From Candidatus Saccharibacteria bacterium UBA3225 (GTDB lineage Bacteria > Patescibacteriota > Saccharimonadia > Saccharimonadales > Saccharimonadaceae), in assembly GCA_002363515.1 (NCBI GenBank), contig DEVX01000062.1:1-18641 (forward strand): a DNA stretch of 18,641 bases, written 5' to 3'. Below the pieces are notes generated by a model that saw only the letters and a program-made list of their open reading frames with translations, did not search any database and was not told the DNA's origin. This document shows, piece by piece, positions 1 to 5,501 of this stretch (position 1 is the first letter of the stretch; each line of letters starts with the position of its first letter). A program made the position numbers and the translations under genes.

Positions 1-408
1 GAAATCATCATTCGCCAGATGTTCTCGCGCGTGATGATTGATGAGCCGGGCGACACCAGCTTCGTTACTGGCGATATTGTCAGTAAAGCTGCCGTAGCTG
101 AAGAGAATGCTGCAGTTCTAGCCGAAGGCAAAGAGCCGGCACAATATACTCAGATGTTACTCGGTATTTCTAAGGTATCTATCTACTCCGACTCATTCTT
201 GTCGGCCGCGTCCTTCCAAGATACGACTCGCGTCTTGATTTCGAGTGCTATTTCTGGCCGCGTCGATCATCTCAAGGGTCTCAAGGAAAATGTGATTATT
301 GGTCGCAAGATTCCAGTAGGTACCGGCGTAGAACCGCTGGCTGAATATACTGGTGTATCGGAGGAGGGGAGTTCTGAGCCAGTAGAAGATGAATTAGATA
401 ATATCTAA
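1..408 (+). CDS. rpoC: DNA-directed RNA polymerase subunit beta', C-terminal end (partial)
   Basis: This is the last 135 codons of the beta' subunit of RNA polymerase. The frame is open from base 1, so the 5' part lies outside the window. The segment SFLSAASFQDTTRVL followed by GLKENVIIGRKIPVGTG is the near-invariant C-terminal block of RpoC that packs at the base of the enzyme. The tail after it is acidic (EEGSSEPVEDELDNI), as is common in this subunit. The gene ends with TAA and is followed 18 nt later by an intrinsic terminator, so it appears to be the last gene of the rpoBC transcript. It marks the core-genome border of the accessory island to its right. Confidence 0.97.
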   Translation, partial: EIIIRQMFSRVMIDEPGDTSFVTGDIVSKAAVAEENAAVLAEGKEPAQYTQMLLGISKVSIYSDSFLSAASFQDTTRVLISSAISGRVDHLKGLKENVIIGRKIPVGTGVEPLAEYTGVSEEGSSEPVEDELDNI

Positions 409-426
409 TTCAGCGCTTCACAAAAA

Positions 427-457
427 ATGCCCCCTGTGAAATGGGGGTATTTTTGTT
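427..457 (+). terminator. Intrinsic terminator of the rpoC transcript
   Basis: A CCCCC/GGGGG stem (430-434 with 443-447), extended by A-T and G-T pairs to 427-450, encloses an 8-nt loop and is followed by a T-rich run. It sits 18 bases after the rpoC stop codon. Confidence 0.9.
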
Positions 458-554
458 TCGGTTGACAAATAATAGCAAAAGCACCGACGTAATAGAGGAA
501 CGAAAAAACAACAACGGTTTTTGCTCGCGTTTTCACTCTTCTGTGCCGACTTGA

Positions 555-644
555 TTACTAAGCAGGCTTTCAGGAGCATTTCTGCTGGGTATTACGGCGG
601 CCATCGTAATCGCATGCCTCGCAGCCAAAGCTTTATTTCTATAG
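555..644 (+). pseudogene. Remnant encoding a hydrophobic transmembrane stretch
   Basis: The only readable piece between rpoC and the insertion sequence is a 29-codon open stretch ending at TAG (642-644) that encodes LLGITAAIVIACLAAKALFL, a plausible membrane helix. It has no ATG, GTG or TTG start in frame and an in-frame TGA lies just upstream (552-554), so it is best read as the 3' remnant of a membrane-protein gene. The terminator that follows is nearly identical to the one behind the intact membrane-protein gene at 1932-2828, which suggests this was once a related unit. The rest of 458-755 shows no convincing gene; the longest ORF there, on the minus strand, runs through the terminator and is not credible. 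Confidence 0.25.
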
Positions 645-688
645 GTGATAACGAAGTATGTTTTATCGAATCGGTATATGGTCATTGT

Positions 689-717
689 CCCCGGTAACGG
701 AAGCTGCCGGGGATTTT
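689..717 (+). terminator. Intrinsic terminator, copy 1 of a repeated module
   Basis: CCCCGGTA (689-696) pairs with TGCCGGGG (705-712), followed by ATTTTT. The hairpin and its flanks closely match the terminator at 2867-2895. Confidence 0.8.
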
Positions 718-755
718 TCATCTTGCGCAACGGGCTGCTTTATGCCGTAAACCGT

Positions 756-773
756 TCAGCACCTTTGCAACAT
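756..773 (+). repeat. Left terminal inverted repeat of the IS
   Basis: TCAGCACCTTTGCAACAT is the exact reverse complement of 1807-1824; identity stops at the next base. Confidence 0.95.
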
Positions 774-799
774 AGTTAACTGGCAATAGCCAACAAAAA

Positions 800-852
800 A
801 GGACGAGTCATATACTTTGTTTAATACCACTTAAATAAAGGAGACCCGTCCT
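800..852 (+). promoter_or_regulatory. Hairpin masking the transposase ribosome binding site
   Basis: AGGACGAGTC (800-809) can pair with GACCCGTCCT (843-852) over 10 bp with a single mismatch. The right arm overlaps the end of the Shine-Dalgarno (AAAGGAGA, 838-844) and abuts the ATG at 853. A possible -10, TATACT (811-816), lies between the arms, so only transcripts entering from outside would carry both arms and be silenced. Sequestration of read-through transcripts is known for several IS elements such as IS10; its use here is inference. Confidence 0.55.
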
Positions 853-1824
853 ATGAGTTATTCTACCAACCCTAGCCTAGAAAAAGCGAGAGGAAAAGCA
901 ATGAAATTGCTTTTCATAGATGAATTATCCGTTCAAATAGTTGCGGATAGATTTGGTGTGAGCCGTACAACTATTTGGAGATGGAAACGTAAATGGTTAG
1001 CCCTAAACTCTCATATTGCATTGAAAAACCAAGTAAGACAAAAAGATAACCCCATATCTAGCTTCCGCCTCTCTACCTGTTCTTGGCGGATACCAACTAT
1101 CTCTTCGGCTCCACGCACGCATCCGAATGAACTGCCAGATTATCTTATACGGATAGTCCTAGATGTACGAGATGGGCTCAGACGTTGCGCAGAAGCCGTC
1201 TGGTTCTACTTGCGCGAGAATCTAGGCATTGAGATTAGTTTGTCCAGCGTGCGACGTATCCTGAAGCGTCATGGACGCCTAGATTCTCGCAGAAAGAAAC
1301 GTAACCGCCAGTACAAAGGATTACCTAGACCTAACATACTAGCACCAGGAGATCTTGTAGAGACGGATACGATCCATCTCTACAACCCCGTCTCGAAGAA
1401 GAAACGCTATCTCTATACAACCATAGACCTATACACACGCATGGCTTATGCGAAAGTATATGACGAACTCCGGCCTGGACTTTCCGTACAAACCATTCTC
1501 GAAGCACAAGCAAAGCTTGGTTTTAAGTTTAAAACCGTTCAAGCAGACAACGGACCGGAGTTCGGCAAACACTTCGCCAAGAGGCTGCAAGCTAAAGGCG
1601 TAGTAATCCGCCATACTAGGCTACACCGTCCTAATGACAATGCGCATATTGAACGCTTTAATCGCACCATTCAAGAAGAATGTACTGGGTCATATTTTCT
1701 TGCCACCGAAACAATTGAGGCGCTCAATATGCGCGTCTCTGATTATCTTGACTACTACAACAATAACCGCATACACTTAGGCTTAAGGTTTATGACTCCG
1801 TCGCAAATGTTGCAAAGGTGCTGA
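853..1824 (+). CDS. DDE transposase, IS481-like (HTH plus rve integrase core)
   Basis: This 323-residue transposase cuts and joins the ends of the surrounding insertion sequence. Residues about 10-50 form a helix-turn-helix (ADRFGVSRTTIWRWKRKW) and a second HTH-like segment precedes the core (about 110-145). The RNase H-fold integrase core has the catalytic triad D172 (VETDTIHLY), D232 (QADNGPEF) and E267 (NAHIERFN), with the DD35E spacing typical of IS3/IS481 enzymes. HLGLRFMTPSQML near the C-terminus matches the usual rve tail. The Shine-Dalgarno AAAGGAGA lies 8 nt before the ATG. The frame is intact, so the enzyme may be active. Confidence 0.93.
   Translation: MSYSTNPSLEKARGKAMKLLFIDELSVQIVADRFGVSRTTIWRWKRKWLALNSHIALKNQVRQKDNPISSFRLSTCSWRIPTISSAPRTHPNELPDYLIRIVLDVRDGLRRCAEAVWFYLRENLGIEISLSSVRRILKRHGRLDSRRKKRNRQYKGLPRPNILAPGDLVETDTIHLYNPVSKKKRYLYTTIDLYTRMAYAKVYDELRPGLSVQTILEAQAKLGFKFKTVQADNGPEFGKHFAKRLQAKGVVIRHTRLHRPNDNAHIERFNRTIQEECTGSYFLATETIEALNMRVSDYLDYYNNNRIHLGLRFMTPSQMLQRC
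1807..1824 (-). repeat. Right terminal inverted repeat of the IS
   Basis: ATGTTGCAAAGGTGCTGA mirrors 756-773. Its last three bases, TGA, serve as the transposase stop codon. Confidence 0.95.
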
Positions 1825-1839
1825 GTTAATACGTTATGC

Positions 1840-1868
1840 TTGACAATCTATAGCGTTTATGCTATAAT
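1840..1868 (+). promoter_or_regulatory. Perfect sigma-70-type promoter with overlapping inverted repeat
   Basis: TTGACA (1840-1845), a 17-bp spacer and TATAAT (1863-1868) match the consensus at all twelve positions. It drives the membrane protein at 1932, with a predicted start near 1875. TATAGC-N6-GCTATA (1849-1854, 1861-1866) is an inverted repeat covering the spacer and half of the -10, a position suited to a repressor. The promoter begins 16 bp outside the IS right end and does not depend on the IS. Confidence 0.85.
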
Positions 1869-1931
1869 CGAATCATAGTCTTTGCGTAGTGCGAGGATGT
1901 ACCTGAAAATGCTCAAAAAAGGGGGTTAAAC

Positions 1932-2828
1932 ATGAAGAAAGAGTGCTATAGCATTGAGAGGAATAGCTACTTTGATGCTCAGCGGAACGCCCAAAAGGCG
2001 CTCCTGGATGCCGTAGCTAATCCTAGCGAGGACACAGACATCACGTTGCTGAAATATCGCTACGTGATTGCCCATTTACTGAGCATCGTAAATAGTGGGA
2101 CCAGTCTTACGACCAGAACGAAGGACCGGGTGGCGTGCGCGCTCATAGGTATTTTAGTGTCGCTCTTCTCTCTGGCGGTAATGATTTCAGTGGAGCCCCT
2201 CAGAGGGCTTTACGCGACATTGGGCCGCCTTGTGGGGTCAGAGGCCTGTGTCGTCTGCTGCCACTTCGTTGTATGTGCGGCCGTTGGTGGCTACGCCTTG
2301 TGGAAGCTTTATGTGCTATCTTCGATTAGCACGGAGCGGAAGCGTCTGAGTGATCTGCTTGGGCGGATTGATAAAAAGCAGGTGGGCAGCCACCTTGAAG
2401 AGTACTACGCGCAAGCAGTAGATGACGCTAGAAGCGTAATACTGGCGTCTAGGTCGTACTCTTGCCCGGATATAAGGGCCAAGCTGCAGAGCTGTCGTAA
2501 TGCGGTTACGTATCTACTGGATGCGGCGAATGGAGGGGCATCGTTAGATAATAGTAAAGATACTTATACTCTAACGGCCATCTGTATTCTCTACGCCACC
2601 ACATTATACTACGTCATTCTCGAGCTGCTCGGTTTTTCTATCGCCGTCCCAGAACTCTTTGAGTCTCAGTGGGCCCAGGTCGCCGCATTTTTGACTGTCG
2701 AGTTAGCAGTATCTGCAATCGGATCTGTTATATTGGGGACCATGATAACGGCAACCATTCAGTCAAACAGGCGGCGGACTCTGAGCAATCTGCTCAAGCA
2801 GATTGACGACGAGTTGAACCAGGTGTGA
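1932..2828 (+). CDS. Four-helix membrane protein with internal duplication, function unknown
   Basis: I do not recognise this 298-residue protein. It has four predicted transmembrane helices (about 67-87, 105-128, 213-235, 249-272). The two halves are diverged copies: residues about 18-148 and 161-293 each contain an N-terminal amphipathic region, a segment of the form LL..N.G.SL, two membrane helices, and a basic motif (ERKRLSDLLGRIDKK in the first, RRRTLSNLLKQIDDE in the second). The layout suggests a fused dimer of an ancestral two-helix protein with its tails on the same side of the membrane. A G-rich Shine-Dalgarno (GGGGG, 1921-1925) precedes the ATG. It is transcribed alone, from a perfect promoter to a terminator at 2867, inside an IS-bearing island, so recent acquisition is plausible. 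Confidence that it is a real gene is high; the role is open. Confidence 0.85.
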   Translation: MKKECYSIERNSYFDAQRNAQKALLDAVANPSEDTDITLLKYRYVIAHLLSIVNSGTSLTTRTKDRVACALIGILVSLFSLAVMISVEPLRGLYATLGRLVGSEACVVCCHFVVCAAVGGYALWKLYVLSSISTERKRLSDLLGRIDKKQVGSHLEEYYAQAVDDARSVILASRSYSCPDIRAKLQSCRNAVTYLLDAANGGASLDNSKDTYTLTAICILYATTLYYVILELLGFSIAVPELFESQWAQVAAFLTVELAVSAIGSVILGTMITATIQSNRRRTLSNLLKQIDDELNQV

Positions 2829-2866
2829 TTGGTTGACTCTCGTAGCTAACAAATGAGCATTATTGC

Positions 2867-2895
2867 CCCCGGTGGCGGAAGCTACCGGGGATTTT
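2867..2895 (+). terminator. Intrinsic terminator, copy 2 of a repeated module
   Basis: CCCCGGT (2867-2873) pairs with ACCGGGG (2884-2890), followed by ATTTTT, 38 nt after the stop codon of the preceding gene. Confidence 0.88.
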
Positions 2896-2986
2896 TCATT
2901 TCTTGCAATGTATGGCCATTCTTCGTGCGCTGGACTTCTGGTAGGGTTCTCTGCGTGATATTTACGACGGTTTTTCTTACTTGGAA

Positions 2987-3026
2987 CAAGCTATAGCTTG
3001 ATTTATTTCGCGTAATGTGGTATAAT
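2987..3026 (+). promoter_or_regulatory. Extended -10 promoter with palindromic operator candidate
   Basis: TATAAT (3021-3026) is preceded by TGG, an extended -10, and lies 17 bp from a -35-like TTGATT (2998-3003). A perfect 14-bp palindrome CAAGCTATAGCTTG (2987-3000) overlaps the first three bases of the -35. Its core GCTATA/TATAGC also occurs as half-sites in the promoter at 1840-1868, so the two island genes may share a regulator. Confidence 0.7.
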
Positions 3027-3067
3027 TAATGTGATAGCTGAATAGTTCATTTATATAGGAGGGGAAT

Positions 3068-3664
3068 ATGTTTAAAAAGATAAACGTATGTAGAGTGCTT
3101 TCGGTATTCTTTTTTGTCGTAGCTCTCATTAGTGGCGCAATGGTCATTATGGTAGGGGTCGTACAGGAATACGGCTACAGCGGCTATGAGAGCGATGCTA
3201 ACTCCCGTGTGGAGTTTGGCGACAAGGGTTTCTTCTATGTCAAGGAGAGTAACGCGCATTACATGAACGGCAAGTTCTTCGACCTGCAAGGTCTGGCTGA
3301 AGATTACAATCAGACTACCTCGGAAATGACCGAAAATGATGACGGGGTGCTCGCATACGAGTGTGTACCCGAAAACGGAACGCTCATCCGAGTCCATGGC
3401 AGCAGGGGAGTCAGCATACCGTACGTGGAAGGCGTCGTGTTCGCAAGGTATCCTTGCGTCGTTCGCGTATTCTTTTATGACAACGAAGAGGAGCGAACAA
3501 TCAAGCTCCCTGACGGCAGTCGCATTTCTCCTTTGGCAGCTTATGTCGCGCAGTTTATGCTGGATAGCATGTGGAATCATCCAGATGAATTCAAAGAACG
3601 CTTCCGGCGTCTCGAAAAATGGGAAGACGCCGCGGGCGTGGAGGTATCTATACACTCCGACTAG
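3068..3664 (+). CDS. Membrane-anchored or secreted protein, function unknown
   Basis: I do not recognise this 198-residue protein. Residues 1-9 are basic and 10-33 form one hydrophobic helix (LSVFFFVVALISGAMVIMVG), either a signal anchor or an uncleaved signal peptide. The rest is hydrophilic and mixed alpha/beta, with two cysteines in the exported part (C99, C130) that could form a disulphide, and an amphipathic C-terminal helix (FKERFRRLEKWED). An excellent Shine-Dalgarno, AGGAGGGG (3057-3064), fixes the ATG. It is a single-gene unit between the promoter at 2998 and the terminator at 3676. The opposite-strand ORF over the same bases lacks start signals and is a shadow. Confidence 0.8.
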   Translation: MFKKINVCRVLSVFFFVVALISGAMVIMVGVVQEYGYSGYESDANSRVEFGDKGFFYVKESNAHYMNGKFFDLQGLAEDYNQTTSEMTENDDGVLAYECVPENGTLIRVHGSRGVSIPYVEGVVFARYPCVVRVFFYDNEEERTIKLPDGSRISPLAAYVAQFMLDSMWNHPDEFKERFRRLEKWEDAAGVEVSIHSD

Positions 3665-3675
3665 GCTATCAACAC

Positions 3676-3702
3676 CCGCCCGGGCTTTTCCGGGCGGTTT
3701 TT
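3676..3702 (+). terminator. Intrinsic terminator after the exported protein gene
   Basis: CCGCCCGG (3676-3683) and CCGGGCGG (3690-3697) form a perfect 8-bp stem with a 6-nt loop, followed by TTTTT. The IS200-like element starts within about 10 bases of the T-run. Confidence 0.93.
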
Positions 3703-3714
3703 GTTACTCGAAAA

Positions 3715-3733
3715 CCCCCGGCTAGGCCGGGGG
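3715..3733 (+). repeat. Left-end subterminal hairpin of the IS200-like element
   Basis: CCCCCGGC-TAG-GCCGGGGG, an 8-bp stem with a 3-nt loop. It is the strand-specific structure that TnpA recognises in this family. Confidence 0.85.
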
Positions 3734-3755
3734 TTCAGTTAAGTTATACATTTAA

Positions 3756-3839
3756 GTCTCTGTCATGACTGGCTAAAATTAGAATTGAACTGTCATTTGT
3801 AACACTAATTTTAACTTAAGGAAAAATCATGCCAGAGAC
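3756..3839 (+). promoter_or_regulatory. tnpA 5' UTR structure sequestering the start codon
   Basis: GTCTCTGTCATG (3756-3767) pairs with CATGCCAGAGAC (3828-3839) at 11 of 12 positions, burying the tnpA ATG. Inside it, TAAAATTAG (3774-3782) pairs with CTAATTTTA (3805-3813). The weak Shine-Dalgarno TAAGGA lies in the internal loop. Translational silencing by a 5' UTR stem-loop is established for IS200; that this one works the same way is inference. Confidence 0.6.
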
Positions 3840-4281
3840 AAATACATTATCTCATACAACATGGAACTGCAAGTATCATGTAGTATTTGCGCCAAAATAT
3901 AGACGAAAAGTATTCTATGCTCAGAAAAGATTAGAAATAGGTCACATATTGCGGGAATTATGTAGGTGGAAATATATTAATATTCTTGAAGCCGAGATAT
4001 GCCCCGACCATATCCACATGCTTATGGAAATTCCACCGAAAATGTCTGTTTCAAGTTTCATGGGCTATCTCAAAGGTAAATCTAGTCTTATGATCTACGA
4101 AAAGTGGGGGAATATGAAGTATAAATACAGAAACAGACAGTTTTGGTGCAGAGGCTACTATGTGGATACGGTCGGGAAGAATACGAAGAAGATTCAAGAA
4201 TATATTCAAAACCAATTAAATCAGGATAAGGAGACCGACCAGTTGTTGCTAGATCTGAATGATCCATTTGTAACAAAATAG
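3829..4281 (+). CDS. tnpA: IS200-like Y1 HUH transposase TnpA
   Basis: This 150-residue enzyme mobilises the surrounding element as single-stranded DNA. The HUH metal-binding pair is H61-I-H63 in the context DHIHMLMEIPP, and the catalytic tyrosine is most likely Y125 in KIQEYIQNQ, following the conserved RGYYVDTVGKN segment. KYHVVFAPKYRRKVF near the N-terminus is the family signature, and the length is typical (about 140-155). The frame is complete. The start codon is the one buried in the upstream inverted repeat, which implies low expression. Confidence 0.95.
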   Translation: MPETNTLSHTTWNCKYHVVFAPKYRRKVFYAQKRLEIGHILRELCRWKYINILEAEICPDHIHMLMEIPPKMSVSSFMGYLKGKSSLMIYEKWGNMKYKYRNRQFWCRGYYVDTVGKNTKKIQEYIQNQLNQDKETDQLLLDLNDPFVTK

Positions 4282-4362
4282 GCGTTTATGCAAGTGACGG
4301 TTCAAACATGTGCCTCTGGGCACTGCTAGCAAAAAGAGGGCTACTGCCCGTCCATATAAAAA

Positions 4363-4381
4363 CCACCGGCTAGGCCGGTGG
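4363..4381 (+). repeat. Right-end subterminal hairpin of the IS200-like element
   Basis: CCACCGGC-TAG-GCCGGTGG, an 8-bp stem with the same TAG loop and inner stem as the left hairpin. Confidence 0.85.
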
Positions 4382-4433
4382 ATGTTTATTGCTATCTTTC
4401 ATTCGTACAAGATAACCGTGCGATTCTTCTGGA

Positions 4434-4700
4434 TTAGGAGCTTATAATGTAGGCTATTGCAAGGATAATTGCCATAATAATGCCGCCGATGCCTCTCCAG
4501 GGGAGATCTGAAATAGCACCAGAAAAGATATTCCAGTAATTATCATCGCTGTCGTAATCGCCAATAAAATCGGCGACGGTGTTGGGGATTGCAATGTCGT
4601 CGTCGGGAATAATGTCAGGGACGGGGACGATAGCGTTGTTGTGTTCTGAATGAAGCTTGTTGTTGCTACAATTCCAATAATCTCTTATTATTCTTCTCAA
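4434..4700 (-). CDS. Small acidic protein with C-terminal membrane helix, unknown
   Basis: I place the start at a TTG (4700-4698), 12 nt behind a perfect AGGAGG (4718-4713), giving 88 residues. The frame stays open to an ATG at 4937, but the extra residues look like translated AT-rich DNA and the Shine-Dalgarno lies inside them, so the short form is preferred. The protein has a basic N-terminus, a proline- and aspartate-rich middle (VPVPDIIPDDDIAIPN, then DYDSDDNYW), and a C-terminal helix (IGGIIMAIILAIAYIIS, about 71-87): a tail-anchored or pilin-like small membrane protein. No family is recognised. It is the only minus-strand gene of the island. Confidence 0.55.
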   Translation of the reverse strand: MRRIIRDYWNCSNNKLHSEHNNAIVPVPDIIPDDDIAIPNTVADFIGDYDSDDNYWNIFSGAISDLPWRGIGGIIMAIILAIAYIISS

Positions 4701-4757
4701 TACTTTTTGAAACCTCCTGTGCACAAATTGCAAATTGACGAATGAAATTATTAATGA

Positions 4758-4787
4758 ACTATAAGACAGCTGGAGGCATACGTGCAA
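4758..4787 (-). promoter_or_regulatory. Candidate promoter for the small acidic membrane protein
   Basis: Read on the minus strand: TTGCAC (4787-4782), an 18-bp spacer, then TATAGT (4763-4758). It lies about 40 bp upstream of the AGGAGG. Confidence 0.4.
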
Positions 4788-5137
4788 TGCCGCCCATAAC
4801 ATCTTATAATTATATAACATATAATGTTTGCACCGATTAGTCAATGGAGGGAAGTGCGCATGTTTTAAAATATAATACATAAAAATGCAATAGCTGGAAT
4901 GTTCGGTTATTAAAGAATGTAATATAAAAATGTGCAAGTGTGGAAAAGCACGAGCGGAACAATTTTTTTGTTCGGTTTTTTCTCTGTTAGGGTGGGTAGT
5001 TTTGCACCGGAATGTGGAAAACTGTGCAAAAATGGGTCTTGCAATATGTGAATTTGTTGTCTAAACTAAGGACAAGTGGAAACAACATAAAAACCACGAA
5101 ACAAAAATAAAACCAAAGGAACGATTGGAAAAGCAAA

Positions 5138-5206
5138 ATGAAAAAGAAGATCGAACTAAAGGACCAGTCGCAGGGCTACCAAATTATTACGTTGTCAAAG
5201 AAATAA
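5138..5206 (+). CDS. Possible 22-residue leader peptide
   Basis: A small ORF starts MKKKIELKDQSQGYQ and ends in SKK. Only a weak purine stretch precedes the ATG. Its last nine codons and stop lie inside the hairpin at 5177-5212, a layout seen in attenuator leader peptides. It may be chance. Confidence 0.25.
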   Translation: MKKKIELKDQSQGYQIITLSKK

Positions 5207-5221
5207 TTGGTATTTATTTTT
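5177..5221 (+). terminator. AT-rich terminator-like hairpin
   Basis: TACCA and ATTATT (5177-5188, one bulged A) pair with AATAATTGGTA (5202-5212), followed by TTTATTTTT. The stem is GC-poor, so efficiency is doubtful. Confidence 0.4.
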
Positions 5222-5489
5222 AAGCACGTTAAAAACGTTCGAATCCGAACATCTAGGAGTTTTGGGCGCGTTTAGGATACGCGAAACAGAAACCGCAGGC
5301 ACATTCATTAAAATACACACCTCCCAAACATATAACTCACCTCGCACAAATTAAGTCTCTCAACTCCATAATTAATGTGTTGGCTAAATGCTAGCAGTAA
5401 TTGTGGATTCTTAAATGTGTTAAGGACAAAATAAACAACAAAAAAACACAAAAACCTGGAATTTCTAGATGCTCGGGTTCGAACTAAGA

Positions 5490-5501
5490 TATAATGAAGA
5501 A
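5490..5501 (+). promoter_or_regulatory. -10 box placing the rsmH start at +1 (leaderless)
   Basis: TATAAT (5490-5495) ends 6 nt before the ATG at 5502, the usual distance to a transcription start. No Shine-Dalgarno is present between them. The -35 region is poor. Confidence 0.6.

Larger units (their letters stand above)
756..1824 (+). mobile_element. IS481/IS3-like insertion sequence, complete, about 1.07 kb
   Basis: The element is bounded by perfect 18-bp inverted repeats (756-773 and 1807-1824) and holds one intact DDE transposase gene. The outer three bases of the right repeat are the TGA stop of the transposase, so the gene fills the element to its last base. I could not find a convincing target-site duplication: the left flank ends in ACCGT and the right flank starts with GTTAA. 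The single-ORF organisation without a frameshifted orfAB fits IS481 better than classical IS3. Confidence 0.9.
3708..4390 (+). mobile_element. IS200-like element (single tnpA, hairpin ends)
   Basis: A lone Y1 transposase gene lies between two subterminal hairpins that share the core CCGGCTAGGCCGG. There are no terminal inverted repeats and no tnpB, which is the IS200 organisation. The exact ends are uncertain. A TTAC at 3704-3707 is a possible left cleavage site, by analogy with IS608, but I could not match guide and cleavage sequences with confidence. The 80 bases between tnpA and the right hairpin contain two minor hairpins and no gene. Confidence 0.85.
4938..5489 (+). other. Gene-poor AT-rich region upstream of the division cluster
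   Basis: No convincing full-length gene. It holds TGTGGAAAA twice (4939-4947, 5013-5021) with a weaker AGTGGAAAC at 5075-5083; an inverted repeat TTTTGCAC/GTGCAAAA (5000-5007, 5024-5031); a weak T-rich hairpin at 4957-4980; a 22-codon ORF overlapping a terminator-like hairpin (below); and small hairpins at 5238-5251 and 5267-5283. The TGTGGAAAA motifs differ from a DnaA box by one base, and GTGG-containing motifs also recall MraZ sites, but neither dnaA nor mraZ is in the window. Confidence 0.5.

Noticed and set aside
533..730. 65-codon minus-strand ORF between rpoC and the IS
   Set aside because: It starts inside a plus-strand terminator hairpin, lacks a ribosome binding site and has no recognisable features.
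741..1835. Target-site duplication around the IS481-like element
   Set aside because: Flanks ACCGT and GTTAA do not match; allowing one-base shifts gives only three of four matching bases.
3047..3725. Alternative ORFs overlapping the exported protein gene on both strands
   Set aside because: The 198-residue frame has a promoter, a strong Shine-Dalgarno and a signal anchor; the others have none and run through the promoter or terminator.
4282..4362. TnpB remnant or omega-RNA in the IS200-like right end
   Set aside because: Only about 80 nt with minor hairpins and no TnpB-like codons; a lone tnpA is normal for IS200.
5236..5300. Degenerate tRNA or att site (GTTCGAATCC; on minus an anticodon-like arm CGCGT-ATCCTAA-ACGCG)
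   Set aside because: T-arm, D-arm and acceptor pairing fail on both strands; the shared 10-mer with the tRNA-Glu T arm is too short for an attachment-site claim.
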